Source: Lysobacterales bacterium (GTDB lineage Bacteria; Pseudomonadota; Gammaproteobacteria; Xanthomonadales; Marinicellaceae). From it: 52,196 nucleotides of DNA. Both the position numbers and the translations under genes were made by a program. The DNA lies in contig JAGRJR010000013.1 in NCBI GenBank assembly GCA_020442635.1, positions 1-52,196 of the forward strand, in the 5' to 3' direction. The notes under the pieces were generated by a model that made no database searches, was not told the origin of the DNA, and was given only the letters and a program-made list of their open reading frames with translations. This document shows, piece by piece, positions 25,492 to 35,282 of this stretch. How positions within the stretch are numbered: the first letter of the stretch is position 1; each line of letters begins with the position of its first letter.

Positions 25492-27714
25492 TTAACGATT
25501 ATTGACTACAGTCGTTTTTGCAGCCAGATCATCGGCAATACTTTGCATGGCTCGATCTATTAAAGGTAACTGCTGTAATGAACGACACTGTTCCTTACGG
25601 AGTTTATCAGCTAATTCAATTCTGAATAAATCCATTTCACGTCCACCTTTACCATTAACAAACAGTAATTTACCACTGACCGGACTTATCCATGATATCT
25701 TAATTCTTTTAATACCTTCTTCCGTAGTAAATTCAAACCAGTCTTCAACTTTGGCTTCCATGGCTTGTTTGTAGAATTCATCCTTACTGTCATTCGCTGT
25801 TTCCGGGTCTTGAGTAGGGTCATGATCCGTTTGCATAAATTCAGCAACACTGGATTCTTTATTGAATTCTTTTGATAATTGCAAAATTTCTTCTGGATCG
25901 ATATAAGCCAGGTGTTTATTGGTTTTACTGTGGCCATTGATTTGTAGCAAAGTTTTTTTGGTTTTTTTAACCATATTTTCCAATTCTTGTTCAGGAAGTG
26001 CCACTAAATCCAAGCCAGCTTTCATTGACTCGCACAGTTGTTCAATTTGAATTTTGCTGGAGGCTTTCTGTTTATCTGGATTTGTAAATTGGACAATATC
26101 AAAGACAAATTTTTGATATTTTTTTAATATTTTAGGTGAATCCTTCTTTCTCAATTCAGATAGCACCAATACATTGGCCCAGGGTTGTAATAACAGCGCC
26201 CTTACCTCATCAGGCACTTTTTGATCTTTCAATGCCTGTTTCAATACTTTGGCTGCTTCAACCTTGGCCTTACTCAAGCGCTCTCGTCCGGACATTTTTT
26301 CAGAATGGCGGCGTTCGGCAATAGCTGCTTTTTTGCTGTGTTTTTGATAAAACTGGATAAAACGGGTGATTAATTTTTCATAATTGATGTCTTTTTCATG
26401 GTTCTTGATAATGAAAGCAACAATTTCCTTAATTTTGTTCAAAAACACACTTTTATCATCCAGCTCGGGACTCCAGCCAATCGAAGCTTGCGCCATCACA
26501 TTCAACAATTGACGTGCATTATTTTTCTTGTCTGAAAAAAAGGTCGAATCCTTTAAGGCAATTTGCAAATAGGGTAATTGTAACTTGGACAAAACCAACT
26601 GGATGGTTTCAGGCAAATTCCTGTCCTCAACCAAAAACTGAAACAACTGCCCAATCAAGTCAATGGTCTTTTCATCGGCTTCATTGATTTTAGACTTACC
26701 GGTTTGTGCCTTCAGCCTCTTTAATGCTTTAAGTAACTCATCTTTCAGTTCCAATGGGCTGATTGATGATTTGTTTTCAAGTTGTTCCTCACTGAGCAAT
26801 TCTGTTTTGATTTGTAAAAGGGCATCACTGAGTTGGGAAAACTCAACTATTTTCTCTGGTGAATAGTCGGCTTGTTGTATGTTCGCTCCAGAAACATCTC
26901 GATCGTGATTCAATATATTGGCAATTTTTTTATAATTTTCATCGGTTTCTGACAAGGCATTTGCCAGATAATTGATGGAATTGTGTACCTGATTATTCTG
27001 TGATGACTTGTGTTTAACCTGAAACTTGATTTCGGGTAGGATGTTATTTCTTTTCAGGTACTTATTCACCAATTTATAGACAGGACCCAATGATTCCACC
27101 ATTTTTTTCTCAAATAGTTTAATGATGATTAACTTGATTCTGTTCTCTGACTTGAGCACACTGAGCGACAATGCAAAGGCATTAACTATGGCATCCGGGC
27201 CTATCGGGTTACTTTGGTTATCTATTTCATCAAGTCCGGACATATTTGCCAGACGCTCATTCAACAAATATAACTCTTCATGATAAATTTGACTGATTTT
27301 ACCAGTCACATTATTAATGGCAATTTTTTGATCCAAATCATCTTCTTTAACCAAAGTTAGTTTGAGCTCGTCTTCTTTAGTCCGTTCACTTAATTCGACA
27401 AAATATACCAAGTCAAGGTCTTTAAACTTCTGGAATATGATGTTGATGTTTTTGGCAAACTGCCGCATGAGTTCCGTTTTATTTTTGCGGGTGTCACCGA
27501 TAGCGGCAAAATATTGCGTTTGTTCGTCATTGGTGCGGGCAGCTTCGGCCAAATCGAAGAAAAAATCATTGAGACCATCATAAAATTTCTTCAATCGAGG
27601 GTTTAAAAATTGAACAAAAACCCGGTGAATTTCATGCAAGTGTTTGGCAAATTTTTCATCACCACCTGAAATCTTAAGGCTTTGTATTTTGTTGTCTTCT
27701 TTTGACAAACTCAT
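25492..27714 (-). CDS. DUF1631 family protein
   Basis: 740 residues, the usual length for DUF1631. The N-terminal region FFFDLAEAARTNDEQTQYFAAIGDTRKNKTELMRQF matches the family landmark. The middle is mostly charged helix. The C-terminal part WFEFTTEEGIKRIKISWISPVSGKLLFVNGKGGREMDLFRIELADKLR resembles PilZ-like beta strands, as in other members. No signal peptide or membrane segment is visible, so it is cytoplasmic. The family's function is not established; in some gammaproteobacteria DUF1631 proteins are linked to cyclic-di-GMP through PilZ-like segments, but I do not see the RxxxR motif clearly here. Confidence 0.88.
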   Translation of the reverse strand: MSLSKEDNKIQSLKISGGDEKFAKHLHEIHRVFVQFLNPRLKKFYDGLNDFFFDLAEAARTNDEQTQYFAAIGDTRKNKTELMRQFAKNINIIFQKFKDLDLVYFVELSERTKEDELKLTLVKEDDLDQKIAINNVTGKISQIYHEELYLLNERLANMSGLDEIDNQSNPIGPDAIVNAFALSLSVLKSENRIKLIIIKLFEKKMVESLGPVYKLVNKYLKRNNILPEIKFQVKHKSSQNNQVHNSINYLANALSETDENYKKIANILNHDRDVSGANIQQADYSPEKIVEFSQLSDALLQIKTELLSEEQLENKSSISPLELKDELLKALKRLKAQTGKSKINEADEKTIDLIGQLFQFLVEDRNLPETIQLVLSKLQLPYLQIALKDSTFFSDKKNNARQLLNVMAQASIGWSPELDDKSVFLNKIKEIVAFIIKNHEKDINYEKLITRFIQFYQKHSKKAAIAERRHSEKMSGRERLSKAKVEAAKVLKQALKDQKVPDEVRALLLQPWANVLVLSELRKKDSPKILKKYQKFVFDIVQFTNPDKQKASSKIQIEQLCESMKAGLDLVALPEQELENMVKKTKKTLLQINGHSKTNKHLAYIDPEEILQLSKEFNKESSVAEFMQTDHDPTQDPETANDSKDEFYKQAMEAKVEDWFEFTTEEGIKRIKISWISPVSGKLLFVNGKGGREMDLFRIELADKLRKEQCRSLQQLPLIDRAMQSIADDLAAKTTVVNNR

Positions 27715-27909
27715 GCTTTAGCTTCTCTAATCTGGATAAAAATGGTTATATAGTCTGTTCTGAAAAGTCCATTCTGAAGCTGTTTCAGGTTCAACTAAGC
27801 ACTTTAAACAATCAAATACTATGTACAATCATCCCCAATTACAACAAAATATAAACAGCAACTGTCTTTTAATCATACAATTTTGAGCTTTTGTTACCTC
27901 AGAATGATT

Positions 27910-30420
27910 TTAAACCAACTGCCTGACCAAATTCATCACATTTGACTTAATTACAAATCGACCATAGAACAGACTAACCAATACCAGCGTAATAACCAAA
28001 ATCAATAACCAAACCAGACTCAAAGCCCAGGGGAAAACAAAAGGCAAGGCAAACCAATAAGTAGTTATACCATATGAAACCAATAAGCCCAAAATACCTC
28101 CCGCAAGAAATGCCATCAAGCCAAGCAATAGCAACTCAATGATGTTTATGGCATATAAATCTTTCGTCAACATTCCCATCAATCGAAAATAAGCACTTTC
28201 CTGTAAACGGTCTTGTGAGGTTGACACCAGTGAGGTGATCAAAATCATCACCCCGGCGATGACACTTAAACCAGTAAAGACTTGCACCAGTTGGGTCAAC
28301 TGATCAACAAAGCCTTTAAGTTGTTTGGCGATACTCGCACCGTTCAAAGTGGTGATTCCTGGAAACTTTTTGGCTATGTCAGTTTGTATTTGCGGAATGT
28401 TATCGGCGTTCACTTGAGCTGTGGCGAATTGAATTTGTGGCGCTGTGGCCATCACCTCTGGTTGAAACATGAAGTAAAAAAAAGGACTTGGGCCTCTTTG
28501 AAAACGACTACGAACACTGCTGATATAGGTTTTAATTGGAACGCCCTGAATATCGAAAACGATTTCATCACGTAAACCCACTTCCAGATATTCAGCGATG
28601 CTATCAAGAATGGATATAGGTACAGCACCTTTGTTATCGGCTAATTGACTATAGAGTTCATTGGTTTTAATGGCATCTATCAATTGTTCGGTTTTTAAAA
28701 CTTCCGTGCCATAGGTTAAATTGAAAATTCGCAATATATTATCGTAATTACCCAATTGGTCTTTGAGCGATTCAGCATCCACGCCATTAACCGAGGCAAT
28801 TCTGGCTCGAATCACCGGATAATAAGTGATTTTTTTGCCAATCATGGCGTCAAGAATTTCATGTTGCTCGCTTTGCACATCCAACATAAACATATTCGGC
28901 GAGTCTTCGGGGTAAGTGCTGATTAACTGCTGGTCAATGGTGTGATTCAAGGCCGCAATACTCCACATCACCATCACAGCCATTGACATGGTGGTAAAAA
29001 ACAACATCGATTGATTGCCTTTGCGGAAAATATTTTGAATCGATAATTTGATTAACCAATGGCTAATCAAATGCCTGTTGATAGCTCCTTTCAGCAGTTT
29101 TAAAATGATTAGACTAAACAACCAAAACACAAAGATCAACAGCACCAAACCCAAGGCCACTTGCAAACCCAGCCACCAAGAGGCCAATTCCAGAGACATC
29201 AACAAATACAAGCATAGCAGTGATAAAGCCAACCAAGACCTTGAGAAATACCATTGACTACTTGATTGTTCCTGTTGTTGTAATACAGCTACCGGTTTGA
29301 TGGCTGACAGTGATTGAATGGTGCTGTGGGTCATCAACATAGTCAACGCCGCCGCAATCAACAAAACTTTCAAAACACTCAGCCAACTAATACTTAAAGT
29401 GACCTGCGCAGGGATGATAGCGGCAAAAGCATCATAACCCAAATATAAAACCAGCTGACTCAAACCCCAAGCCAGAACAACAGCTAACAGCGTCATTAAC
29501 AAAAACAAGTGATAATAAGCACCTTTCAGATGCGAAATATGTTCACCAATAGCACGTCTGATAGCATTGGTCTGTTGTTGTCGATTGACAAAGGCTTTGA
29601 CTACGCTCATTAATCCCACACCAGACAGAACAATCACGGCCACAACCAATAACTTCAAAAATTTCAGAAAATTACCCGATAAACCTGAGATACTGGTGGG
29701 AGCGTTCTCAGCTTTTGTGACATCAATTTTCAAGTCTTTAGTCAAAGCCTTCAACTCACTCAACACAGATTCGAGTTGTTCAGGTGGTACCTTGATTTCT
29801 GCGCGGTAATTAACTCGACTGCGTTGACCCATTAAACCAGTAGCAAGCAAATCTCGATTTAACATCATGATACGCGCCCCAAAACCAAACGCAGTCAATG
29901 GCCGGTCGGGCTCTTCAATAATTTCATCAGCGATGGTCAGGCGTGCCTCACCCAAAGTAATGGCATCGCCCACGTTAAGGTTTAAACCAGTTAAAACCTG
30001 TCTTTCAACCAAAACTTCTCCCTCAGACAACTGGCTCAATGGTTTATCATTCATCAGTTTTAATTCACCATACAGCGGATAACTTGGGTCAACAGCCTTG
30101 ATTCTTACCAACACAGAAGTTTCACCTGCATAAGCCATGGCATTGAACTGATGATCTATGACCCGATCTTCAGCAGGTAAATGAGCCAACCATTGATCCA
30201 GTTCCTGGCTGAAAGGCTGTCTTGCGGCAACTACGATGTCACCGCCCACCATGGCCTTTTGATTGTCTTCAATGTATTGATCTACTGCTTTTTGCAGTGA
30301 ATCCAGAGTCAGATAGGCACCAAGAGAAACCAACAAACTAAAACAAAACAACACCGGATAAATCCAATGTCCAAACCATTCACGTTGAACCAGTTTATGG
30401 CTGAGGTTCATTAACTTCAT
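27910..30420 (-). CDS. ybbP: ABC transporter permease, YbbP type (FtsX-like)
   Basis: 836 residues with ten membrane helices in the pattern of YbbP: one near residues 20-42, a periplasmic domain (GGDIVVAARQPFS...), a block of helices at about 250-470, a second periplasmic domain, and three helices after 720 (IAGVMILITSLVSTSQDRLQESAYFRLMG is the FtsX-like core). Its ATG overlaps the stop of the ATPase gene by four bases (ATGA), so the two are translationally coupled. YbbAP with TesA is thought to extract or process hydrophobic compounds from the inner membrane. Confidence 0.92.
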   Translation of the reverse strand: MKLMNLSHKLVQREWFGHWIYPVLFCFSLLVSLGAYLTLDSLQKAVDQYIEDNQKAMVGGDIVVAARQPFSQELDQWLAHLPAEDRVIDHQFNAMAYAGETSVLVRIKAVDPSYPLYGELKLMNDKPLSQLSEGEVLVERQVLTGLNLNVGDAITLGEARLTIADEIIEEPDRPLTAFGFGARIMMLNRDLLATGLMGQRSRVNYRAEIKVPPEQLESVLSELKALTKDLKIDVTKAENAPTSISGLSGNFLKFLKLLVVAVIVLSGVGLMSVVKAFVNRQQQTNAIRRAIGEHISHLKGAYYHLFLLMTLLAVVLAWGLSQLVLYLGYDAFAAIIPAQVTLSISWLSVLKVLLIAAALTMLMTHSTIQSLSAIKPVAVLQQQEQSSSQWYFSRSWLALSLLCLYLLMSLELASWWLGLQVALGLVLLIFVFWLFSLIILKLLKGAINRHLISHWLIKLSIQNIFRKGNQSMLFFTTMSMAVMVMWSIAALNHTIDQQLISTYPEDSPNMFMLDVQSEQHEILDAMIGKKITYYPVIRARIASVNGVDAESLKDQLGNYDNILRIFNLTYGTEVLKTEQLIDAIKTNELYSQLADNKGAVPISILDSIAEYLEVGLRDEIVFDIQGVPIKTYISSVRSRFQRGPSPFFYFMFQPEVMATAPQIQFATAQVNADNIPQIQTDIAKKFPGITTLNGASIAKQLKGFVDQLTQLVQVFTGLSVIAGVMILITSLVSTSQDRLQESAYFRLMGMLTKDLYAINIIELLLLGLMAFLAGGILGLLVSYGITTYWFALPFVFPWALSLVWLLILVITLVLVSLFYGRFVIKSNVMNLVRQLV

Positions 30421-31082
30421 AACAATTGACCATCAACAATGGTAATGGTGCGATCAGCCCGTTTGGCTAAGCCTGGATCATGAGTTACCACCACCAAAGC
30501 TGTGTTTGAAGCTTGCTGTAAATCAAGCAACAAAGACAAAACCTGTTCGGCATTTTTACCGTCCAAATTGCCGGTGGGCTCATCGGCAAACAAAATTTGT
30601 GGTTTGGACACCAAAGCACGAGCCAACGCAGTGCGTTGCTTTTCACCACCTGATAACTGATGCGGAAAACTATTTTCCCGGTGTGACAGTTCGACAGCGC
30701 TAATCAGTTCATTGACTCGTTCATCATTTTGCTGGCGAGCTATATTCAAAGGAAACTCAATATTTTCGCGAACTGTCAAGGTGGGAATCAGATGAAAGGA
30801 TTGAAACACAAAACCTATGTCTGACTGACGTTTGAGCGCCAAATCTTCTTCACTCATGGTGGTTAAATCATCACCATTAAGCACCACTTTGCCGCTACTT
30901 GGCTGATCAAGACCTGCCAAAATACTGAGCAACGTCGATTTTCCAGAACCAGATTTGCCCATAATGGCCACAAACTCACCTTGCCTGACCTCAAGAAAAA
31001 TATCCTTTAATACCGCTATTTCACGATTCTCAAGGGCAAAAGATTTACTGATGCCTTTAGCAACTAATACTTGTTCTGTCAT
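30417..31082 (-). CDS. ybbA: ABC transporter ATP-binding protein, YbbA type
   Basis: 221 residues. Walker A GKSGSGKST, Q-loop VFQSFHLIP, signature LSGGEKQR, Walker B ILFADEPTGNLD and H-loop VVTHDPGLA are all intact. The sequence is of the LolD/MacB/YbbA class that energises FtsX-like permeases. ATG at 31082 with GGA about 7-8 bases upstream; it begins 13 bases after tesA and overlaps ybbP. It should form a homodimer with the YbbP permease. Confidence 0.94.
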   Translation of the reverse strand: MTEQVLVAKGISKSFALENREIAVLKDIFLEVRQGEFVAIMGKSGSGKSTLLSILAGLDQPSSGKVVLNGDDLTTMSEEDLALKRQSDIGFVFQSFHLIPTLTVRENIEFPLNIARQQNDERVNELISAVELSHRENSFPHQLSGGEKQRTALARALVSKPQILFADEPTGNLDGKNAEQVLSLLLDLQQASNTALVVVTHDPGLAKRADRTITIVDGQLL

Positions 31083-31095
31083 ATTTTTCCTTTAC

Positions 31096-31824
31096 TTAAG
31101 GTTGCATTTCTATTTGAGCCAGTTTTTCCACTACTGGCAGAATCACCGGCAAAACATTTTGTTCCACAATGATTTCATAGCCGGCTGCAGTTGGATGAAT
31201 CATGTCATTTTGATTAAGTTTGGGATCACCTGCCACCTGATCGAGAAAAAATGGAATCATCAACAATTCATGTTTCCCTGCGATTTCAAGGTACATGTCC
31301 TTAAAACCGGCCACATATTCGCGACCCAAATTATCATAAATCTGCATCCCGGCCAAAATCACTTGTGAGTCAGCTTGTTGAATCCTTTCGACGATGTTTT
31401 CAATGTTGTTCTGAGTTAATTCAAGCGGCAACCCACGCATGGCATCATTGGCACCAATGTTTAAAATGGTCAAATCAGGTTTAAGTTGCAACACCCAATC
31501 CACACGATTTTTTAAACCAGCAGAGGTTTCTCCACTCAATCCAGAATTGATCACTTTCACATCAAAGCCACGTGCCAATAACTTATGCTCCAGTAATGCA
31601 GGATAATTGTGAGTCTTTGCCACTCCAAGGCCTTCCGTCAAAGAATCACCCAAAGCCAGAATTACCAATGGATCTGGTGAGTTCAGATTGAGGTTAGCAT
31701 TACTCTGCTCAATCACTGCCACTGAATTTTCTTGATCTTGTTCAACTTGTGCATTTTCAGCATCACAAGCAGTCAACATAAAACTGACAAAAAAACCCAA
31801 ACAAACAAATAATAAAAATCTCAT
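31096..31824 (-). CDS. tesA: SGNH/GDSL esterase TesA-like, as a lipoprotein
   Basis: 242 residues. The signal peptide ends FMLTAC with a lipobox cysteine, then about 40 acidic/Asn residues act as a linker. The SGNH blocks follow: LALGDSLTEG (Ser), NSGLSGETSAG (Gly), NIGANDAMRG (Asn) and HPTAAGY (Asp/His). E. coli TesA is a soluble periplasmic thioesterase/lysophospholipase; here it would be lipid-anchored. It lies first in an apparent tesA-ybbA-ybbP operon, whereas in E. coli tesA diverges from ybbAP. This supports joint work of the esterase and the transporter. Confidence 0.92.
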   Translation of the reverse strand: MRFLLFVCLGFFVSFMLTACDAENAQVEQDQENSVAVIEQSNANLNLNSPDPLVILALGDSLTEGLGVAKTHNYPALLEHKLLARGFDVKVINSGLSGETSAGLKNRVDWVLQLKPDLTILNIGANDAMRGLPLELTQNNIENIVERIQQADSQVILAGMQIYDNLGREYVAGFKDMYLEIAGKHELLMIPFFLDQVAGDPKLNQNDMIHPTAAGYEIIVEQNVLPVILPVVEKLAQIEMQP

Positions 31825-32203
31825 AATGACAATTTAAGTTCAATCAAACCACAAACAATAGATAATAAGTCACGAACTGTAAACCGACAACCATCAATTT
31901 GTTGTGAATCTGAAACAAATAACAAAAGTATGGACACTTAGATAGTTTTTTTATGATTAATCTTTGAAATTGATTTGGGTCGATATAAAAAAATGAATGC
32001 AGGCGTGCATGTATCCAATATAAGTTCGGGGCGCAAGCATAATATCCTATCTTCCTTGAATGAACTGAGTTCTAATAACCAGGCATAAAAGCACTGTCTT
32101 TGAACTAAAAAGGGAGTCAAAACCACTTGACCACTGCAAAGCTGTTTGATATTGTCCTTTACGATATATCATCAACAAACCAACCTTTTCTCAGTTTAAG
32201 ATT
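31825..32203. other. Intergenic region between divergent tesA and the ECF sigma gene
   Basis: This 379-base stretch must hold the start signals of both units, but I see no convincing -35/-10 pair. The only structure noted is ATGCA-GGCG-TGCAT at 31997-32010. A 62-codon frame on the minus strand (31938-32126) looks random. Confidence 0.5.
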
Positions 32204-32749
32204 TTGCAAGACATACCTATCACTCAACTAATAAACGAGCAAAGCCTCAACTTCTCAGCTGAGGAACAAGTTAATTTTAAAGAAGTCTATTTACACCTCA
32301 AAAAAGTGGCAAGAATTCAAAAAATAAAAATTTCAAATGGTCAGTTGGATACAACCGAATTGGTCAATGACACTTGGTTGAAGTTGAATCAAAGCAATAA
32401 AAATTACAAAAACAGGAATCATTTTTTTGCAGTATGCGCCTTGTCAATGAAACACATCCTTATTAATCAATCGAAAAAAATCCAACAAATGCATCATAAA
32501 AATCAATTGATAAAAGGAGACTATGATGCCAATGAACTGTTTGGTGAAGCAGAATGGATGATCGAATTACAGCAACAATTGATCCGATTGAAAAAATATT
32601 CATCCAGGTTAGAGGAAGTATTTACATACAAATTCTTTGGTGGGTTAACCAACAAAGAAATGGCTCAATTATTTGCAGTAAATGAGCGCACCATCGAAAG
32701 GGACTGGTTAAAAGCTAAGAGTCTAATCGGTTCTGCATTGGAGCGATAA
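32204..32749 (+). CDS. ECF-type sigma factor of the kinase-associated group (TIGR02999-like)
   Basis: 181 residues. No ATG or GTG is available before the conserved region and a TGA lies upstream in frame, so the TTG at 32204 is the likely start, with only a weak ribosome binding site. Region 2 contains LDTTELVNDTWLKLNQ and HFFAVCALSMKHILINQSK; region 4 is KFFGGLTNKEMAQLFAVNERTIERDWLKAKSLI. This matches ECF factors of the TIGR02999 type, which are commonly encoded beside Ser/Thr kinases. The kinase gene follows after two bases. By analogy with EcfP/PpkT2 of Vibrio parahaemolyticus, the kinase may switch the sigma factor on by phosphorylation; no anti-sigma gene is present. Confidence 0.9.
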   Translation: MQDIPITQLINEQSLNFSAEEQVNFKEVYLHLKKVARIQKIKISNGQLDTTELVNDTWLKLNQSNKNYKNRNHFFAVCALSMKHILINQSKKIQQMHHKNQLIKGDYDANELFGEAEWMIELQQQLIRLKKYSSRLEEVFTYKFFGGLTNKEMAQLFAVNERTIERDWLKAKSLIGSALER

Positions 32750-32751
32750 AT

Positions 32752-35220
32752 ATGTCATTTGATGAATGGCGAAAAATAGAACAACTGATTGATGAAAACC
32801 CCCATTTGTCATCAGCTGAAATTAATGATTTATTAAAAAAGCACGGTTATATCAAACATCAATCCGTTCTCAATGAAAATGTGGATGAGCATACAGGATC
32901 CTTGGTTAGATTTTCCTTAGAAGAATCGGAACTTCGTGTAGGCACAATTGTTTCCAAATACAAAATCAAACAGAAATTAACAGAAGGTGGCCAGAGTGAA
33001 ATCTATCTGGCAGACCGGGCAGATCAAACTTATGACAAAACTGTTGTAGTTAAATTCATCAATCAATTCATTGCAGAACAATCAGCACGCCAACAGTTTT
33101 TGGGTGAAATGCAAATCTTGGCGCACCTCAGGCACCCCAACATCATCCCAATCGTTGATGCTGGGTTTGAAGACAATCAACAGCCCTGGCTGGTATTGGA
33201 ATACATCCAAGGCGTACACATCGATGAAGCTATCGCAGAAAAAAAGCTGAATCGCAATCAAATTCTCGAGTTATTCATCAGATTGAGCGATGCTTTGCAT
33301 CATGCACATGAAAGAAAAGTGTTGCATCTGGACATCAAACCAGCCAATGTTTTGGTTGAAAGAATCAATGATGTTTTAAGTCCTGTATTGATAGATTTTG
33401 GAATTTCACAAGCGGGTTTTCATCAGCAAATGACTCAGCGATTCGGTACTCAGGGATGGTCAGCACCTGAAGTCATCAGTGGCGGCCAGGTGGACCATCG
33501 AGCTGACATTTATTCATTGGGATTGATGTTGTTTTTTTTATTGACACATCAAGAGTGCAAAACATCAACACCGATAACTCAGCCAATTAAAAAACAATTT
33601 GAAGGAAACAACCAATTTAGCAAGTTCTTTGGTCAAGATTTATATGATGTGATAAAAAAATGTATACATGAGTCACCAGACCAACGTTATGACAGCATGA
33701 GGTCATTGGCTACTGACCTGTCACATGTCATCAATGATTTTCCCATCAGCTCAAAGCAAAACAGCTTGGCATATGTAACCGCTAAGTTGATCAAACGCAA
33801 CCCTTTTGTCTTTGCTTTGGGTTTGTTGGTGTTGTTGTCGATGCTATTTGGCACACTCAAATACACCCACGACATCACTGAACAAAAAGAAATAACCCAT
33901 CAGTCCAAACAATCGACTGATCAATTGATGAGTTATATGCTGTTGGACTTGTATGACAAACTGGAGGAAATAGGGAGAATTGATTTACTGATGGACATCA
34001 ATGAAGCCAGCCACAAACATTACAGTAACCATCATGATACATTAGCCGATGAAAGCCCAATGCTGCGAGCACAAGGGTTAATGCACACCGGTCGGGTCTA
34101 CCTTGAATTGAAACAAACCAAAGCGGCAAAACAAGCTTTTGAAGCCAGCCAAAGACTGTTAGACCCATTAAGATCATCTGGATTTACAGAGGCAGCTCAG
34201 TTTAAGTTGGCCATTCAAAACAAGATTTTCTTGAGTCGCGCACATGCATTGCTCGGTGAACCAGATGTAACAGAGCACATATTGTATCAAGCTGATCAAG
34301 AAGCGGATTCATTCAGCTTGGCATTTCCAGAATCGAGTGCCAAGTCCCAGTGGCTGGTTACCAGTGATTTGGCATGGTTCTACATCGAATCAGGAGACAA
34401 AACATTGGCTGATTCATACATCAAACGATCATTACAAATTGCCCTGCAAAACTCTCAAAACAAAGCCAATTCAGTAGATACCAGTTTTCGGGAAGATTGG
34501 GGCAGGAATTTATCCAAAGTCTATAGGATGATGGCTTGGTATGAACTTGATTTCAATGATTCAGTGGAGAATGCCATCTCTGCCATCAATCAGGCACTGA
34601 ACAATGATCGACAGTTGTTGTCAGAAAAACCAGAAAATACCTATGCATTGGATGATTTGCGCACTACCTTGAACATGTCTGCTTTTTTTCATATGCAATT
34701 GAACCAATATGAGCAAGCGAAAACCGTGTTGCAAGAGGCGATAACAACCGGAGAATTGTTGAATCTCAGGATTCCCACCAACATGACTTTCAAAAGGGCC
34801 TTGTCATACAGTTATTCACATTTGGCTGAAGCACTGCTTGAAGAGGATGAGACCCAAGCAGCCAGAGCATACATCGAGAAAACGCTGGCCATTTCGAAAC
34901 AAATTCTTCAAATTGACAAAAACAACCATTCAGCAGTGAATGATTATGCCGTTGATCTGATCACAGCCAGTAAACTCGATGAACAAACAGGTGAAACAGA
35001 ACAAGCTGAATCCAGGTGGGATGAAGCTCTTTTATATATGGAGCCTATCATCAATCAAACTGAAACCAGCAAATACTATCTGGCCACATATGCATATTTG
35101 CTGGTCAAAAAACAAAAAATAAGCCAAGCCCAACAAATCGCTGACAAACTCGCATCTATGAAGTACGAGGATGAGGCGCTCCGTCAGTTATTTCATGCCA
35201 ACAACATAAATTTCAAATAA
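32752..35220 (+). CDS. Ser/Thr protein kinase with membrane segment and TPR sensor region
   Basis: 822 residues, ATG two bases after the sigma-factor stop. The N-terminus (MSFDEWRKIEQLIDENPHLS) is a short helical region common in sigma-linked kinases. The kinase domain (about 67-330) has EGGQSEIYLA, VVVKFIN, HLDIKPANVL, IDFGISQ and a GTQGWSAPEV activation end. The catalytic HRD is HLD here, so it is a non-RD kinase, but Lys, Asp and Asn are kept. A membrane helix (PFVFALGLLVLLSMLFGTL) lies near 345-365. The outer 450 residues are helical TPRs. Translational linkage to the sigma gene suggests they form one signalling pair. Confidence 0.92.
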   Translation: MSFDEWRKIEQLIDENPHLSSAEINDLLKKHGYIKHQSVLNENVDEHTGSLVRFSLEESELRVGTIVSKYKIKQKLTEGGQSEIYLADRADQTYDKTVVVKFINQFIAEQSARQQFLGEMQILAHLRHPNIIPIVDAGFEDNQQPWLVLEYIQGVHIDEAIAEKKLNRNQILELFIRLSDALHHAHERKVLHLDIKPANVLVERINDVLSPVLIDFGISQAGFHQQMTQRFGTQGWSAPEVISGGQVDHRADIYSLGLMLFFLLTHQECKTSTPITQPIKKQFEGNNQFSKFFGQDLYDVIKKCIHESPDQRYDSMRSLATDLSHVINDFPISSKQNSLAYVTAKLIKRNPFVFALGLLVLLSMLFGTLKYTHDITEQKEITHQSKQSTDQLMSYMLLDLYDKLEEIGRIDLLMDINEASHKHYSNHHDTLADESPMLRAQGLMHTGRVYLELKQTKAAKQAFEASQRLLDPLRSSGFTEAAQFKLAIQNKIFLSRAHALLGEPDVTEHILYQADQEADSFSLAFPESSAKSQWLVTSDLAWFYIESGDKTLADSYIKRSLQIALQNSQNKANSVDTSFREDWGRNLSKVYRMMAWYELDFNDSVENAISAINQALNNDRQLLSEKPENTYALDDLRTTLNMSAFFHMQLNQYEQAKTVLQEAITTGELLNLRIPTNMTFKRALSYSYSHLAEALLEEDETQAARAYIEKTLAISKQILQIDKNNHSAVNDYAVDLITASKLDEQTGETEQAESRWDEALLYMEPIINQTETSKYYLATYAYLLVKKQKISQAQQIADKLASMKYEDEALRQLFHANNINFK

Positions 35221-35282
35221 ATGTCGGAAATTCTGTCTGAACTTTGTAAAGCAGGTTAAGACAATTTAAAAGAGTATCTGAC

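Noticed and set aside
31938..32126. 62-codon minus-strand frame between tesA and the sigma factor
   Set aside because: No ribosome binding site and no protein-like pattern; probably chance.
32204..32206. TTG start of the sigma factor as a sign of a truncated gene
   Set aside because: The protein is full length for its group and all conserved regions follow, so TTG is best read as the true start.
33330..33350. HLD in place of HRD in the second kinase as evidence of a dead kinase
   Set aside because: The catalytic Asp, following Lys and Asn, the DFG and the ATP-binding Lys are present, so it is better called a non-RD kinase.
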